Assembly: GCF_036227605.1 (NCBI RefSeq)
Contig: NZ_CP109487.1
Span: forward strand, 5,433,001 to 5,497,000
DNA length: 64,000 nucleotides
Reading direction: 5' to 3'
Source of the DNA: Streptomyces sp. NBC_01439
GTDB lineage: Bacteria; Actinomycetota; Actinomycetes; Streptomycetales; Streptomycetaceae
Shown: piece after piece, positions 1-7,841 of the stretch
How positions within the stretch are numbered: position 1 is the first letter of the stretch
Layout: every line of letters starts with the position of its first letter
Program-made: the position numbers and the translations under genes
Notes under the pieces: generated by a model
What the model was told of the DNA's origin: nothing
Seen by the model: only the letters and a program-made list of their open reading frames with translations
Database searches by the model: none

Positions 1-1
1 G

Positions 2-1021
2 CAGCGCCGGCTGTACGAGGCCGGGTACGCGGGCCTGCACTGGCCGGTGGACGCGGGCGGCCGCGGGGCCACCCCGACCCAGCACCTGATCTTCCTGGAG
101 GAGACCGAGCGTGCCGGCGCCCCGTACGTCGGCGCGAACTTCGTCGGGCTGCTGCACGCCGGCCCGACGATCGCCGCCGAGGGCACGGCGCAGCAGCGGG
201 CGCGCTGGCTGCCGCCCGTGCTGCGCGGCGACGAGGTGTGGTGCCAGGGGTTCAGCGAGCCGGACGCGGGCTCCGACCTGGCCTCCCTGCGGACGCGGGC
301 CGTGCGCGACGGCGACGACTACGTGATCAGCGGGTCGAAGATCTGGACCTCGCACGCGGAGGTCGCCGACTGGTGCGAGCTGCTGGTGCGCACCGATCCC
401 GGGGCGCCCAAACACCGGGGGATCTCCTGGCTGGCCCTGCCGATGGACGCGCCGGGGGTGAGCGTACGGCCGCTGCGCACGCTCGCCGGGTCGGCGGAGT
501 TCGCGCAGGTGTTCCTCGACGAGGTGCGGGTCCCGGTGGCCAACCGGGTCGGCGCGGAGAACGACGGCTGGCGGGTCACCATGGTCACGCTGTCCTTCGA
601 GCGGGGCACCGCCTTCGTCGGCGAGGTCGTCGCCTGCCGCCGGACCCTGGGGGAACTGGCCCGGACGGCGAAGGCCAACGGCCGGTGGGACGACCCGGTG
701 CTGCGGCGCAGGCTGGGGCGGCTGTACGGGGAGTTCGGCGCGCTGTGGCGGCTCACCCAGTGGAACGTCAGCGAGGCCGAGCGGTCGGCGGGCGGGGTCC
801 CCGGCATCGGCGGTTCCGTCTTCAAGCTCGCCTACTCGCACGCCCGCCAGGAGCTGTACGACACGGCGGCGGAGGTCCTGGGGGCCCGGTCCCTGTCCCT
901 GGAGGAGGAGTGGACCCTGGACCGGCTCTCGTCCCTCTCGTACACGATCGCGGCGGGCACCTCCCAGATCCAGCGGAACATCGTCGCCGAGCGGATCCTC
1001 GGCCTCCCGAAGGGCCGGTGA
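2..1021 (+). CDS. Acyl-CoA dehydrogenase, 5' end cut by window edge
   Basis: FAD-dependent acyl-CoA dehydrogenase, expected to introduce an alpha,beta double bond into an acyl-CoA thioester. The frame is open from base 2 with no start in view; 339 codons are visible, so about 40-60 residues are missing compared with the usual 380-400. Family signatures are WCQGFSEPDAGSDLASLRT and GSKIWTSHAEVADWC in the middle domain and GTSQIQRNIVAERILGLPK at the C-terminus. The stop overlaps the start of the next dehydrogenase (GTGA), so the two are probably translationally coupled. Adjacent dehydrogenase genes of this kind in actinobacterial steroid catabolism form alpha2beta2 enzymes; a heterotetramer here is inference. 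The substrate is unknown. No copy of the window's 15-bp operator is visible because the promoter lies outside. Confidence 0.93.
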   Translation, partial: QRRLYEAGYAGLHWPVDAGGRGATPTQHLIFLEETERAGAPYVGANFVGLLHAGPTIAAEGTAQQRARWLPPVLRGDEVWCQGFSEPDAGSDLASLRTRAVRDGDDYVISGSKIWTSHAEVADWCELLVRTDPGAPKHRGISWLALPMDAPGVSVRPLRTLAGSAEFAQVFLDEVRVPVANRVGAENDGWRVTMVTLSFERGTAFVGEVVACRRTLGELARTAKANGRWDDPVLRRRLGRLYGEFGALWRLTQWNVSEAERSAGGVPGIGGSVFKLAYSHARQELYDTAAEVLGARSLSLEEEWTLDRLSSLSYTIAAGTSQIQRNIVAERILGLPKGR

Positions 1022-1941
1022 GGGGCGTGGACTTCCAGCCGACCGAGGAGCAGGAGGACCTGCGGGCGGGCGTACGGGACCTGCTGGCGGGCCGGTACGG
1101 ACGCGAGGCGCTGCGGGCGTCGGTGGACACGGGGGTGACGGTGGACCGCGCGCTGTGGCGGGAGCTGGGCGATGCGGGGTTCTTCGCGCTGCGCCTGCCG
1201 GAATCCGAGGGCGGTGTGGGCCTGGGGCTGCCCGAGGCGGTCCTGGTCTTCGAGGAGGCCGGCCGGGCGCTGGTGCCGGGGCCGCTGGTCGCCACGCACC
1301 TGGCCGCAGGGGTGGTCCCGGGGGCGGCGGCGGGGACGGCGGTGGTGAGCGCCTTCGACCTGGGCGGGCCGCTGGTGGCCCACCTCGCGGAGGCGGACGC
1401 GGTGCTGGGGGCGTCGGGGGTGCCGGCGGGTGAGCCGGTGCGTTCGGTGGACCCGCTGACCCCGCTGCACCGGGTCGCGGTGGCGGGCGACGCCACGGCG
1501 TACCGGGAAACGGGGGCGCTGCTGACGGCCGCGCTCCAGGTCGGGAGCGCGCTGCGGACGGTGGAGCTGGCGGTGCGGTACGCGGGTGAGCGCGAGCAGT
1601 TCGGGCAGCCGATCGGGGCGTTCCAGGCGGTCAAGCACCTGTGCGCGCGAATGCTGGTGCGCGCGGAGGTGGCCCGTACGGCGGTCTACGCGGCGGCGGT
1701 GACGGGGGACGCGGGCGAGGCGGCCGCGGCCAAGCTCCTCGCGGACGGGGCGGCGGTGCGGGGCGCCCGGGACTGCCTGCAGGTGCACGGCGGCATGGGC
1801 TTCACCTGGGAGGCGGACGTGCACCTGCACCTGAAGCGGGCCTGGGTGCGGGCCGAGCAGTGGCGGACGGTGGCGCAGGCGGAGGAGCTGCTGGCGCGGG
1901 AACTGGTGGACTCGGAGGAGGGGGCCGGGCGGCTGGGGTAG
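1018..1941 (+). CDS. Acyl-CoA dehydrogenase, short partner subunit
   Basis: Second acyl-CoA dehydrogenase of the pair, 307 residues. It begins with VDFQPTEEQEDL, the usual helical N-terminal start of the family, and carries YAGEREQFGQPIGAFQAVKH (about residues 180-200) and the C-terminal QVHGGMGFTWEADVHLHLKR. It is shorter than a full-size dehydrogenase, as is common for the second member of heteromeric pairs. The GTG at 1018 overlaps the upstream stop by four bases, and AAGGG lies just upstream; an in-frame GTG at 1027 would give the family-typical start and is an alternative. By family knowledge it acts on a CoA ester with FAD; whether it is catalytic or a structural partner cannot be told from the sequence. 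Confidence 0.9.
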   Translation: MRGVDFQPTEEQEDLRAGVRDLLAGRYGREALRASVDTGVTVDRALWRELGDAGFFALRLPESEGGVGLGLPEAVLVFEEAGRALVPGPLVATHLAAGVVPGAAAGTAVVSAFDLGGPLVAHLAEADAVLGASGVPAGEPVRSVDPLTPLHRVAVAGDATAYRETGALLTAALQVGSALRTVELAVRYAGEREQFGQPIGAFQAVKHLCARMLVRAEVARTAVYAAAVTGDAGEAAAAKLLADGAAVRGARDCLQVHGGMGFTWEADVHLHLKRAWVRAEQWRTVAQAEELLARELVDSEEGAGRLG

Positions 1942-2314
1942 GTGGGGCGGGCGGGGTAGGAGGCCCGTCGGCCGGAGGTTTCGGCGGGCGTTGCTCACGG
2001 TGACCTGCAGGCACGGCAGCAACGGCGCGGGACGCATTTCCGATTACAGAGAGTTGATATCGGTTTGTGTCCTTCGCCCGACTCATTGCGCCCCGGAAGC
2101 GGGGGCCTGCTCCGGTACGCTCCCACGAATGCGAGCGGTTGAGCGGCGCGAGCGTCGCACAGTATGCACCACGCCCACTCCTTCGCGCGGGAATATGCCC
2201 GAAGCGCTTGTTGTGGTGACTGTACGTCAACCATGCTGCTACGGAAGGGGATCACAGTCGGTGGTCCCGTCCTGTCGCGAGGCGAAGTGTCCGCCGGTTC
2301 GGATGGTGTGAGCG
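1942..2314. other. Intergenic region before the ATPase gene
   Basis: About 370 bases between the dehydrogenase pair and the downstream ATP-binding protein. I see no convincing coding frame, no 15-bp operator and no strong rho-independent hairpin. AT-richer stretches around 2040-2070 and 2200-2230 are possible promoter sites for the downstream gene, but no clear -10/-35 pair can be assigned. Confidence 0.4.
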
Positions 2315-2791
2315 GTGCAGGTGCTTCAGGTTCAGCTGGAGGTCGGTGCGGATCCCGCCGAGGTCGGCCGGGCCCGCCGGTGGGCGCGTTCCCGGTTGGC
2401 GGGGTCGGGCATAGGGGACGACGAGCCGCTCGCCGAGACGTTGATCCTGCTGATCTCCGAGCTCGTCACGAACGCGGTCGTGCACACGGGCTGTCCGGCC
2501 GTGCTGCGCATGCTGTTCGGGGGGCCGGGGGTGCGGGTCGAGGTGGCCGACGCGAGCGATCGGGCGCCGAACCGCCGGCAGGCGTGCGGGGAGGACACGG
2601 GCGGGCGCGGCCTGGAGCTGGTCGACGGGCTGGCTGACCGCTGGGGCTGGCAGCGCGAGGGCGCGGGCAAACGGATCTGGTGCGAGATCGACCGCGCGCA
2701 GAAATCCACCTCGGACTGCGCGTCCGAGAGGCCCGCGGACGGCCCGTCGGAAATTCATACTCCGCCGCGGGAACCGCGCGTGTACCTCTAA
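2315..2791 (+). CDS. ATP-binding protein, RsbW-like anti-sigma kinase family
   Basis: Small single-domain GHKL ATPase of 158 residues, of the type that streptomycetes encode in large numbers as putative anti-sigma-factor kinases. The N box is ELVTNAVVHTG (about residues 49-59), the G1 region is VEVADASDRAPNRR (74-87), and the G2 region is TGGRGLELVDGLADRWGW (94-111). The last 40 residues are polar and look disordered. Members bind ATP and either sequester a sigma factor or phosphorylate an anti-anti-sigma factor. No such partner gene lies next to it, so the target is unknown. The GTG at 2315 is used; a GTG six bases downstream is possible. Confidence 0.85.
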   Translation: MQVLQVQLEVGADPAEVGRARRWARSRLAGSGIGDDEPLAETLILLISELVTNAVVHTGCPAVLRMLFGGPGVRVEVADASDRAPNRRQACGEDTGGRGLELVDGLADRWGWQREGAGKRIWCEIDRAQKSTSDCASERPADGPSEIHTPPREPRVYL

Positions 2792-2798
2792 CGAGGTG

Positions 2799-2813
2799 TT
2801 GACGGTTCGTCAC
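2799..2813. promoter_or_regulatory. Degenerate copy of the CTGACG-N3-CGTCAG operator
   Basis: The sequence TTGACGGTTCGTCAC has the full inner palindrome TGACG-GTT-CGTCA but not the outer C...G pair of the other copies. Its core is identical to the site at 54977-54991. It lies just after the ATPase gene and upstream of a doubtful 44-codon frame. It could be functional, or it could be a chance match containing a -35-like TTGACG. Confidence 0.35.
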
Positions 2814-2830
2814 GTCTTGATCACCCTGGT

Positions 2831-2965
2831 GTGGAGCGATTCGACGCGAGGGGACGCCAAGGGCAGGCCTTGACGAGTGCGGGTCGTGGGGTGGCGGCTG
2901 CCGTGCCGCGCTCGGGGCGTGCATGCGCGCCGCCGCCACCCGAAGAACCCGCCGGGCCGGGCTGA
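2831..2965 (+). CDS. Possible 44-residue peptide
   Basis: A short GTG-started frame (MERFDARGRQGQAL... in its first part) between a degenerate operator at 2799-2813 and the hairpin at 2954-2981. It has no recognisable domain and no strong ribosome site. Its position between a promoter-like site and a terminator is the only support. It may not be translated. Confidence 0.15.
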   Translation: MERFDARGRQGQALTSAGRGVAAAVPRSGRACAPPPPEEPAGPG

Positions 2966-2981
2966 TCGAGCAGCCCGGCCC
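2954..2981. terminator. Hairpin terminator for the TOPRIM gene
   Basis: An 11-bp perfect stem (GGGCCGGGCTG / CAGCCCGGCCC) with a six-base loop sits just after the stop codon of the minus-strand TOPRIM gene. There is no clear T-tract, which is usual in Streptomyces. Confidence 0.6.
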
Positions 2982-2987
2982 GATCGG

Positions 2988-3605
2988 TCACAGGCTCGCG
3001 AGGAGGTCGTCGAGCGGGTCCGGTGCCCGGTCGGCTTCGAGGGCCTCGACGAGGAGGCGCCCGTAGCGGATCTTGCGCCCCTTCTTCGTGCCGAAGAAGC
3101 GCCGCAACTGCTGCTGCCGGGGCCGACCGTGTTGGGCGGGCTGGCGCACGAAGGTCTCCCAGGAGCGGAGGTCGCCCTCGACCCGGAAGACCTCCTCGAT
3201 CCTCGCGGTGCCCAGCGCGCGGATGAGTTCGTCCTCCAGGTCCGCCACGCACACGAAGAAGCCCTGCCGCGGCGCCCCGGCCCGTTCCAGCGCCCGGTCG
3301 TAGAAGGGTTGCTCGCGCTCGTCGCACAGTCCCGTCAGGCGCAGGCCGAGGCCGGGCGGTCCCAGGAGGTCGGTGTACCGGGCCACGCTCATCGCCCCGC
3401 CCATCGGTACGACGCACACGCCCTCGGCGGCGAGGTCGCGGCCGCGCCGCTCGGCGAGCGCCTCGACGGCCGCCAGGTCGCTGGGGCCTTCCAGCAGCAC
3501 CGCCGTCCGCACGTCCAGGTGGGCGGCCAGCTCGCGCGCGTCCCGGCCGGTACCGCCGCTCGCCCAGTCGTCGACCGCTTCCCGGAACGCCCGCATGTCC
3601 GCCAT
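2988..3605 (-). CDS. TOPRIM-domain protein (OLD-nuclease-like, stand-alone)
   Basis: A 205-residue protein built around a TOPRIM fold, the catalytic fold of OLD-family nucleases, topoisomerases and primases. The conserved glutamate lies in VLLEGPSDLAAVEALAERRG (about residues 37-56), followed by the strand VVPMGGA and the acidic GLCDERE motif (about 92-98). There is no ATPase domain, unlike true OLD proteins. The C-terminal part has a basic run, FFGTKKGRKIRYGR. The role is unknown; nucleotidyl transfer or nuclease activity on nucleic acid is the family expectation. It is monocistronic with a terminator hairpin after it. Confidence 0.8.
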   Translation of the reverse strand: MADMRAFREAVDDWASGGTGRDARELAAHLDVRTAVLLEGPSDLAAVEALAERRGRDLAAEGVCVVPMGGAMSVARYTDLLGPPGLGLRLTGLCDEREQPFYDRALERAGAPRQGFFVCVADLEDELIRALGTARIEEVFRVEGDLRSWETFVRQPAQHGRPRQQQLRRFFGTKKGRKIRYGRLLVEALEADRAPDPLDDLLASL

Positions 3606-3693
3606 GGGGCGAGTCTGCGCCTTCGCCGGCGCGGGGGCGCGGCATTTTCGGCGGCGGTCGACAGCTGACGGCCGACAGGTGACCGCCGACAGC

Positions 3694-3739
3694 CGACCGC
3701 CCGCCGTCCCGGGCGGCGTGCCGGGGCGGCGGGCGGTCG
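3694..3739. terminator. Hairpin between LppU-like and TOPRIM genes
   Basis: A 13-bp perfect inverted repeat (CGACCGCCCGCCG at 3694-3706 and its complement at 3727-3739) lies just downstream of the minus-strand LppU-like gene and upstream of the TOPRIM gene. It probably ends transcription from the former. Confidence 0.55.
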
Positions 3740-3755
3740 CGTCTTTCGGGGCGTC

Positions 3756-4439
3756 TCAGCCGTCGGTGCAGATCACGTCGTACGGGCGGCCGACCGCGAT
3801 GGTCAGCTTGATCGGGTCGGTGGTGCCGGAGGGGCACTCGGCCTGCGTCTTGACGAGGCCGAGGACCTTCTGGGCGCCCGAGCCGCCGCAGGCGACCTCC
3901 TTGGCCTGGGAGGTCACGCAGTCGCCCTTCACCAGCTGGCCGCCGCCGGCGCCGGCGTCGCCGGGGTGGTCGCCCGAGAGGTTGCGGCCGCAGACCGTGT
4001 TGGTGGGGATGCCGCTGCCCTTGCCGCCGTAGGAGATGCTCACGTCGATCATCAGGTCCGTGCCGGGCGGGCACTGGACCCCGCCCGGGAAGATGCTGGC
4101 TTCCTTGATGTCGATGGCCTTGAAGGTCGCCCCGGAGTCGGAGCAGCCCTGCCGCTTGTACCCGTCGGGTGCCTTGGCCGGGTCGGGGCCGCCGCAGTCG
4201 CCGACCTTCCAGGCGCTGGAGGTGTCGGAGGAGGACTCGGGGGATCCGGGGTCCTTGGCGGTGGGCTTGGCGGAGGGGGAGGCCGAGGGGGACGCCGACG
4301 GCTTTCCGTCGTCCTTGCGGGACTGCATGAAGAAGTAGCCGCCGACGACGAGCACGGCGAGCACGATGACGGCGACGACGTTGCCGCCCGAGCGGCGTCT
4401 GGGGGCGGGTGGCGGCGTTACCTGGTACGGGTTGGCCAT
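3756..4439 (-). CDS. LppU/SCO3897-like membrane-anchored protein
   Basis: A 227-residue protein with a proline-rich cytoplasmic start (MANPYQVTPPPAPRRR), one transmembrane segment (VVAVIVLAVLVVGGYFFM, about residues 22-39), a low-complexity Ser/Pro/Lys linker (about 45-70) and an extracytoplasmic domain rich in cysteine. The cysteines are spaced as in LppU-type proteins: VGDCGGPD, QGCSDSG, VQCPPGT, TVCGRN, GDCVTS, ACGGSG, ECPSGT and VICTDG, enough for several disulfides. The function of the family is not established. The ATG at 4439 is chosen because the protein N-terminus matches the family and the frame further upstream is low-complexity. Confidence 0.8.
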   Translation of the reverse strand: MANPYQVTPPPAPRRRSGGNVVAVIVLAVLVVGGYFFMQSRKDDGKPSASPSASPSAKPTAKDPGSPESSSDTSSAWKVGDCGGPDPAKAPDGYKRQGCSDSGATFKAIDIKEASIFPGGVQCPPGTDLMIDVSISYGGKGSGIPTNTVCGRNLSGDHPGDAGAGGGQLVKGDCVTSQAKEVACGGSGAQKVLGLVKTQAECPSGTTDPIKLTIAVGRPYDVICTDG

Positions 4440-4582
4440 GATGCGGGCTTCTCCTGCGGGGAACGTGGCGGGGACGGGGTGTGACGCACGCGAACGGTGA
4501 CGCGTCATGTACACCTCATGGTTCCACTCCGGCGGCCTGCGGGTGGCCGGATTCTTCGGGTCCGCCCCCTGCCCCGCCGGGC

Positions 4583-5509
4583 TCAGAGGACGGCCACCGG
4601 GGCCACGGGGGTACCGGTGCCGCCGACGAACGGTTCCGGCATCGCGGAGAGGAGGAACGCGTACCGGTTCTCTTCTGCACAGGCTGTGGACAACTTTTCG
4701 AGGTTCCAGTTCTGGCCCTGGTGCATGCCCATCTCGACCAGGTCGAGGGCGTGCACGGGCAGCCACAGGTTCTCGATCTCCGGCGGGAAGATCTCGAAGG
4801 TCAGGGTGTCGTTCGCGACGGCCGCCACGTCCCGCGCGTGGAACCACTCGGGCGTGCGGATCGACAGCCCGGGCGAGGGGAAGCCGTAGCCGTGCTTGTC
4901 ACCCGCCAGGTAGACCTGGATCTGACCGGTGCGGACCAGGACGACGTCCCCGGGGCGGACGGTGACCCCGCCGAACTCCGCGGCTTCGTCGAGGTCCCCG
5001 GGGGTCACCGCGTGGTCGCCCGGCAGCCGGTCCAGCCCCTTCGCGCGCGCCACGTCGAGGAGCACCCCGCGCGAGACGATGTGGCCGGCCTTGTCTATGC
5101 CGCTGAACTCGGCGCGGCCGTGCGCAGTGATGGTGCCGGCCGGGCGGCCGTTGTAGATCTTCCCCGAGTGCGAGACGTGGGTGAGGGCGTCCCAGTGGGT
5201 GCCCGCCTGGAGGCCCATGCTCACGGCGTCGTCGCTGCACGCCACCGTGCCGGGGCCGAAGAGCTCCTGGTTGATCTGCACCATCGTGTGGAGCGGGTTG
5301 ATCCGGCCGGGGATCATGCCGACCTGGACCCCGTCCTCCTTGAGCGGGAGGGCGAGCGGGATCCGGCGGCCGGTACGGATCTGTGCCGCGGCGCCCCGGA
5401 CCACCTCGTCGGTGATCAGGTTCAGGGTGCCGATCTCGTCGTCGGCGCCCCAGCGCCCCCAGTTGTTGACGCGCTTGGCGATGTCGTGGAACTCGGCGGG
5501 CAGGGTCAT
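4583..5509 (-). CDS. Cyclase-family metal-dependent hydrolase
   Basis: A 308-residue member of the cyclase / kynurenine-formamidase-like superfamily, metal-dependent hydrolases that open amides, lactones or cyclic compounds. The metal-binding signature is GLQAGTHWDALTHVSHSGK (about residues 98-116), the HxGTHxDxxxH type with the first His replaced by Gln in this copy; ENLWLPVHALDLVEMGMHQG near the C-terminus matches the second conserved region. It is divergent from the SDR gene at 5630, with a palindromic operator between them, so both are likely co-regulated. It could hydrolyse a ring-opened or lactone intermediate of the catabolic pathway; this is inference. Confidence 0.85.
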   Translation of the reverse strand: MTLPAEFHDIAKRVNNWGRWGADDEIGTLNLITDEVVRGAAAQIRTGRRIPLALPLKEDGVQVGMIPGRINPLHTMVQINQELFGPGTVACSDDAVSMGLQAGTHWDALTHVSHSGKIYNGRPAGTITAHGRAEFSGIDKAGHIVSRGVLLDVARAKGLDRLPGDHAVTPGDLDEAAEFGGVTVRPGDVVLVRTGQIQVYLAGDKHGYGFPSPGLSIRTPEWFHARDVAAVANDTLTFEIFPPEIENLWLPVHALDLVEMGMHQGQNWNLEKLSTACAEENRYAFLLSAMPEPFVGGTGTPVAPVAVL

Positions 5510-5592
5510 GGGCGTCGACAGCTCCTTGCGTGGATGCGGCGGTTACGGCAACAACGAGGGCTTGTGCAGGTGCATCTGACTACCCATAGAAT

Positions 5593-5607
5593 CTAACGGT
5601 CCGTCAG
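5593..5607. promoter_or_regulatory. Palindromic operator, site 1 (SDR / cyclase promoter)
   Basis: CTAACGGTCCGTCAG matches CTGACG-N3-CGTCAG at 14 of 15 positions (taking the three central bases as free). It lies 22 bases before the SDR start and 83 bases before the divergent cyclase start, so it is well placed for a repressor controlling both. Confidence 0.7.
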
Positions 5608-5629
5608 AAATCGCGGGAAGGGGCCGGGC

Positions 5630-6541
5630 GTGGGGAACTTCTTGGCAGGCAAGGTCGTCGCCGTCACCGGCGCCGGCCGGGGCATCGGGCGGGCCGTGGC
5701 ACTCGCCGCGGCCGCCGAGGGCGCCAAGGTCGTCGTCAACGACTACGGGGTCGGGATCGAGGGCGCGGAGCCCACCAGCGAGATCGCCGAGGCCGTGGTG
5801 AAGGAGATCACCGAGCTCGGCGGGGAGGCCGTCGCCGTCGCCGACGACATCTCCACCATGGCGGGCGGCCAGCGCCTCGTCGACACCGCACTCGCGCGGT
5901 ACGGCCACATCGACGGGGTCGTCTGCGTGGCCGGCATCCTGCGCGAACGGATGCTGTTCAACATGTCCGAAGAGGAGTGGGACCCGGTCGTCGCCACCCA
6001 CCTCAAGGGCACCTTCACCGTCTTCCGCGCTGCCTCCGCCGTCATGCGCAGGCAGGGCACGGGCACCCTGATCGGCTTCACCAGCGGCAACCACCAGGGC
6101 TCCGTCGCCCAGGCCAACTACAGCGCCGCCAAGGGCGGGATCATCTCGCTCGTCCGCTCCGCCGCGCTGGGCCTGGCCAAGTACGGGGTCACGGCCAACG
6201 CTGTCGCCCCCGTCGCCCGCACCCGCATGTCCGCGGGGGTCCCCATGGAACTCAAGGAGATCGGCGAGCCCGAGGACGTGGCGGCGCTGGTCACCTACCT
6301 GCTCAGCGACCAGGCCAGGGCCGAGGACATCACCGGGCAGGTCTACACGATCGCCGGCCCGAAGATCGCCGTCTGGGCGCAGCCGCGCGAACTGCGCGCC
6401 GGATACGCCGAAGGCTCCTGGACACCGGAGAAGATCGCCGACTTCCTGCCCGGCACGGTGGGCACCGACCCGATGCCGATGCTCGCGCAACTGGAGGCCA
6501 TGGCCAAGGCGGCGGCAGCCAAGGACCGCCCCAACGCGTAG
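5630..6541 (+). CDS. Short-chain dehydrogenase/reductase
   Basis: NAD(P)-dependent SDR of 303 residues, probably oxidising a 3-hydroxyacyl-CoA or a ring alcohol. The cofactor motif is VTGAGRGIGRA (about residues 12-22) followed by VVVNDYGV (35-42), where the Asp favours NAD. The catalytic residues are Ser in FTSGN and Y-x3-K in NYSAAKGG. After the usual SDR core (ending near the Gly-rich ITGQVYTIAG) there is a ~55-residue C-terminal tail with PMPMLAQLEAMAKA, as in SDRs of bacterial steroid/beta-oxidation clusters. GTG start with AAGGGG upstream; the 15-bp operator lies just before it. The dehydrogenase gene follows 34 bases downstream. Confidence 0.9.
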   Translation: MGNFLAGKVVAVTGAGRGIGRAVALAAAAEGAKVVVNDYGVGIEGAEPTSEIAEAVVKEITELGGEAVAVADDISTMAGGQRLVDTALARYGHIDGVVCVAGILRERMLFNMSEEEWDPVVATHLKGTFTVFRAASAVMRRQGTGTLIGFTSGNHQGSVAQANYSAAKGGIISLVRSAALGLAKYGVTANAVAPVARTRMSAGVPMELKEIGEPEDVAALVTYLLSDQARAEDITGQVYTIAGPKIAVWAQPRELRAGYAEGSWTPEKIADFLPGTVGTDPMPMLAQLEAMAKAAAAKDRPNA

Positions 6542-6575
6542 GACCGACCGACCGGACAGGAGCAGGGGGAGCGGC

Positions 6576-7841
6576 GTGGACTTCAGCTTCGGGGCCGAGG
6601 ACGAGGAGCTGCGCGGGCGCGCCCGCGCGTGGCTGGCCGAGCACCTCGTGGGCCCGTACGCGCAAGCCCTCGGCCTCGGCGGGCCAGGCAGCGAGCACGA
6701 GGGGGCCGGAATCCGGCGGGCGTGGGAGCGCGAGCTCGGCCGGGGCGGCTGGATCGGGCAGGGCTGGGAGGCCGACGGGTGGGGAAACCGGCGGCTGTCC
6801 CTGACCGGCCAGGTGGTGTGGGCCGAGGAGTACGCGGCCCTGCGCGCGCCCGGCCGGGTCGGCCACATCGGCGAGAACCTCCTCGCCCCGACGCTCATCG
6901 CCCACGGGTCGCCCGAGCAGCAGGACCGTTTCCTGCCCGGCATCGCGCGGGGCGAGGAGCTGTGGTGCCAGGGCTACAGCGAGCCGGGCGCCGGGTCCGA
7001 CCTCGCGGGCATCCGTACGGCCGCGGTACGGGACGCGGCCGACGGGCGGTACCGGGTGACGGGCCAGAAGATCTGGACCTCGCTGGCCCGGGACGCCGAC
7101 TGGTGCTTCGTGCTCGCCCGCACCGAGCCCGGCTCGCGCAGGCACCGGGGGCTGTCGTTCCTGCTGGTCCGCATGGACCAACCCGGCCGCGTCGAGGTCC
7201 GGCCGATCCGGCAGATGTCGGGCACGAGCGAGTTCAACGAGGTGTTCTTCGACGGGGCGGTCGCGGCCGAGGTCGTCGGCGCCGAGGGCGACGGCTGGAG
7301 GGTGGCCATGGGCCTGCTCGCCCTGGAGCGCGGCGTCTCGACCCTGGTCCAGCAGATCGGCTTCGCGGCCGAACTGGAGCGCGTCCTGGCCGCGTACGCG
7401 GCGCGGGTCGCAGCCGGCGCCGGGGACCCCGTCCTGCGGGAGCGGCTGGTCCGGCAGTGGGCCGAGCTGCGCACGATGCGGTGGAACGCGCTGCGCACCC
7501 TCGGCTCGGGCTCGGGCTCGGGCTCGGGCGCGGGCGCGGGCTCGGGCGGCGGCGCGGGCTCGGGCGGCGGCGCGGGCGGCGCGGGCGCGCCCAGCGTGGC
7601 CAAGCTGCTGTGGGGAGGCTGGCACCGGCGGCTCGGGGAGCTGGCGGTGGAGGTCCGCGGCGCGGCGGCCACGGCCGGGCCGGCCGCCTGGACGCCCGGG
7701 CTCCCGTACGAACGCGGACTCGACGAGGAACAGCGCCTGTTCTTGTTCACCCGCGCCGACACCATCTACGGCGGCTCGGACGAGATCCAGCGGAACATCA
7801 TCGCCGAGCGCGTGCTCGGCCTGCCTAAGGAGTCCGGTTGA
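6576..7841 (+). CDS. Acyl-CoA dehydrogenase with glycine-serine insert
   Basis: FAD-dependent acyl-CoA dehydrogenase of 421 residues, same class as the first gene of the window: WCQGYSEPGAGSDLAGIRTA and GQKIWTSLARDADWC in the middle and GGSDEIQRNIIAERVLGLPK at the C-terminus. About 30 residues of pure Gly/Ser/Ala (about 308-337, bases 7500-7590) interrupt the C-terminal helical domain; they arise from reiterated GGCTCG/GGCGCG hexamers and look like replication slippage. The insert falls between helices, so the enzyme may still fold. The stop overlaps the TTG start of the alcohol dehydrogenase (TTGA). Operon with the SDR upstream. Confidence 0.92.
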   Translation: MDFSFGAEDEELRGRARAWLAEHLVGPYAQALGLGGPGSEHEGAGIRRAWERELGRGGWIGQGWEADGWGNRRLSLTGQVVWAEEYAALRAPGRVGHIGENLLAPTLIAHGSPEQQDRFLPGIARGEELWCQGYSEPGAGSDLAGIRTAAVRDAADGRYRVTGQKIWTSLARDADWCFVLARTEPGSRRHRGLSFLLVRMDQPGRVEVRPIRQMSGTSEFNEVFFDGAVAAEVVGAEGDGWRVAMGLLALERGVSTLVQQIGFAAELERVLAAYAARVAAGAGDPVLRERLVRQWAELRTMRWNALRTLGSGSGSGSGAGAGSGGGAGSGGGAGGAGAPSVAKLLWGGWHRRLGELAVEVRGAAATAGPAAWTPGLPYERGLDEEQRLFLFTRADTIYGGSDEIQRNIIAERVLGLPKESG

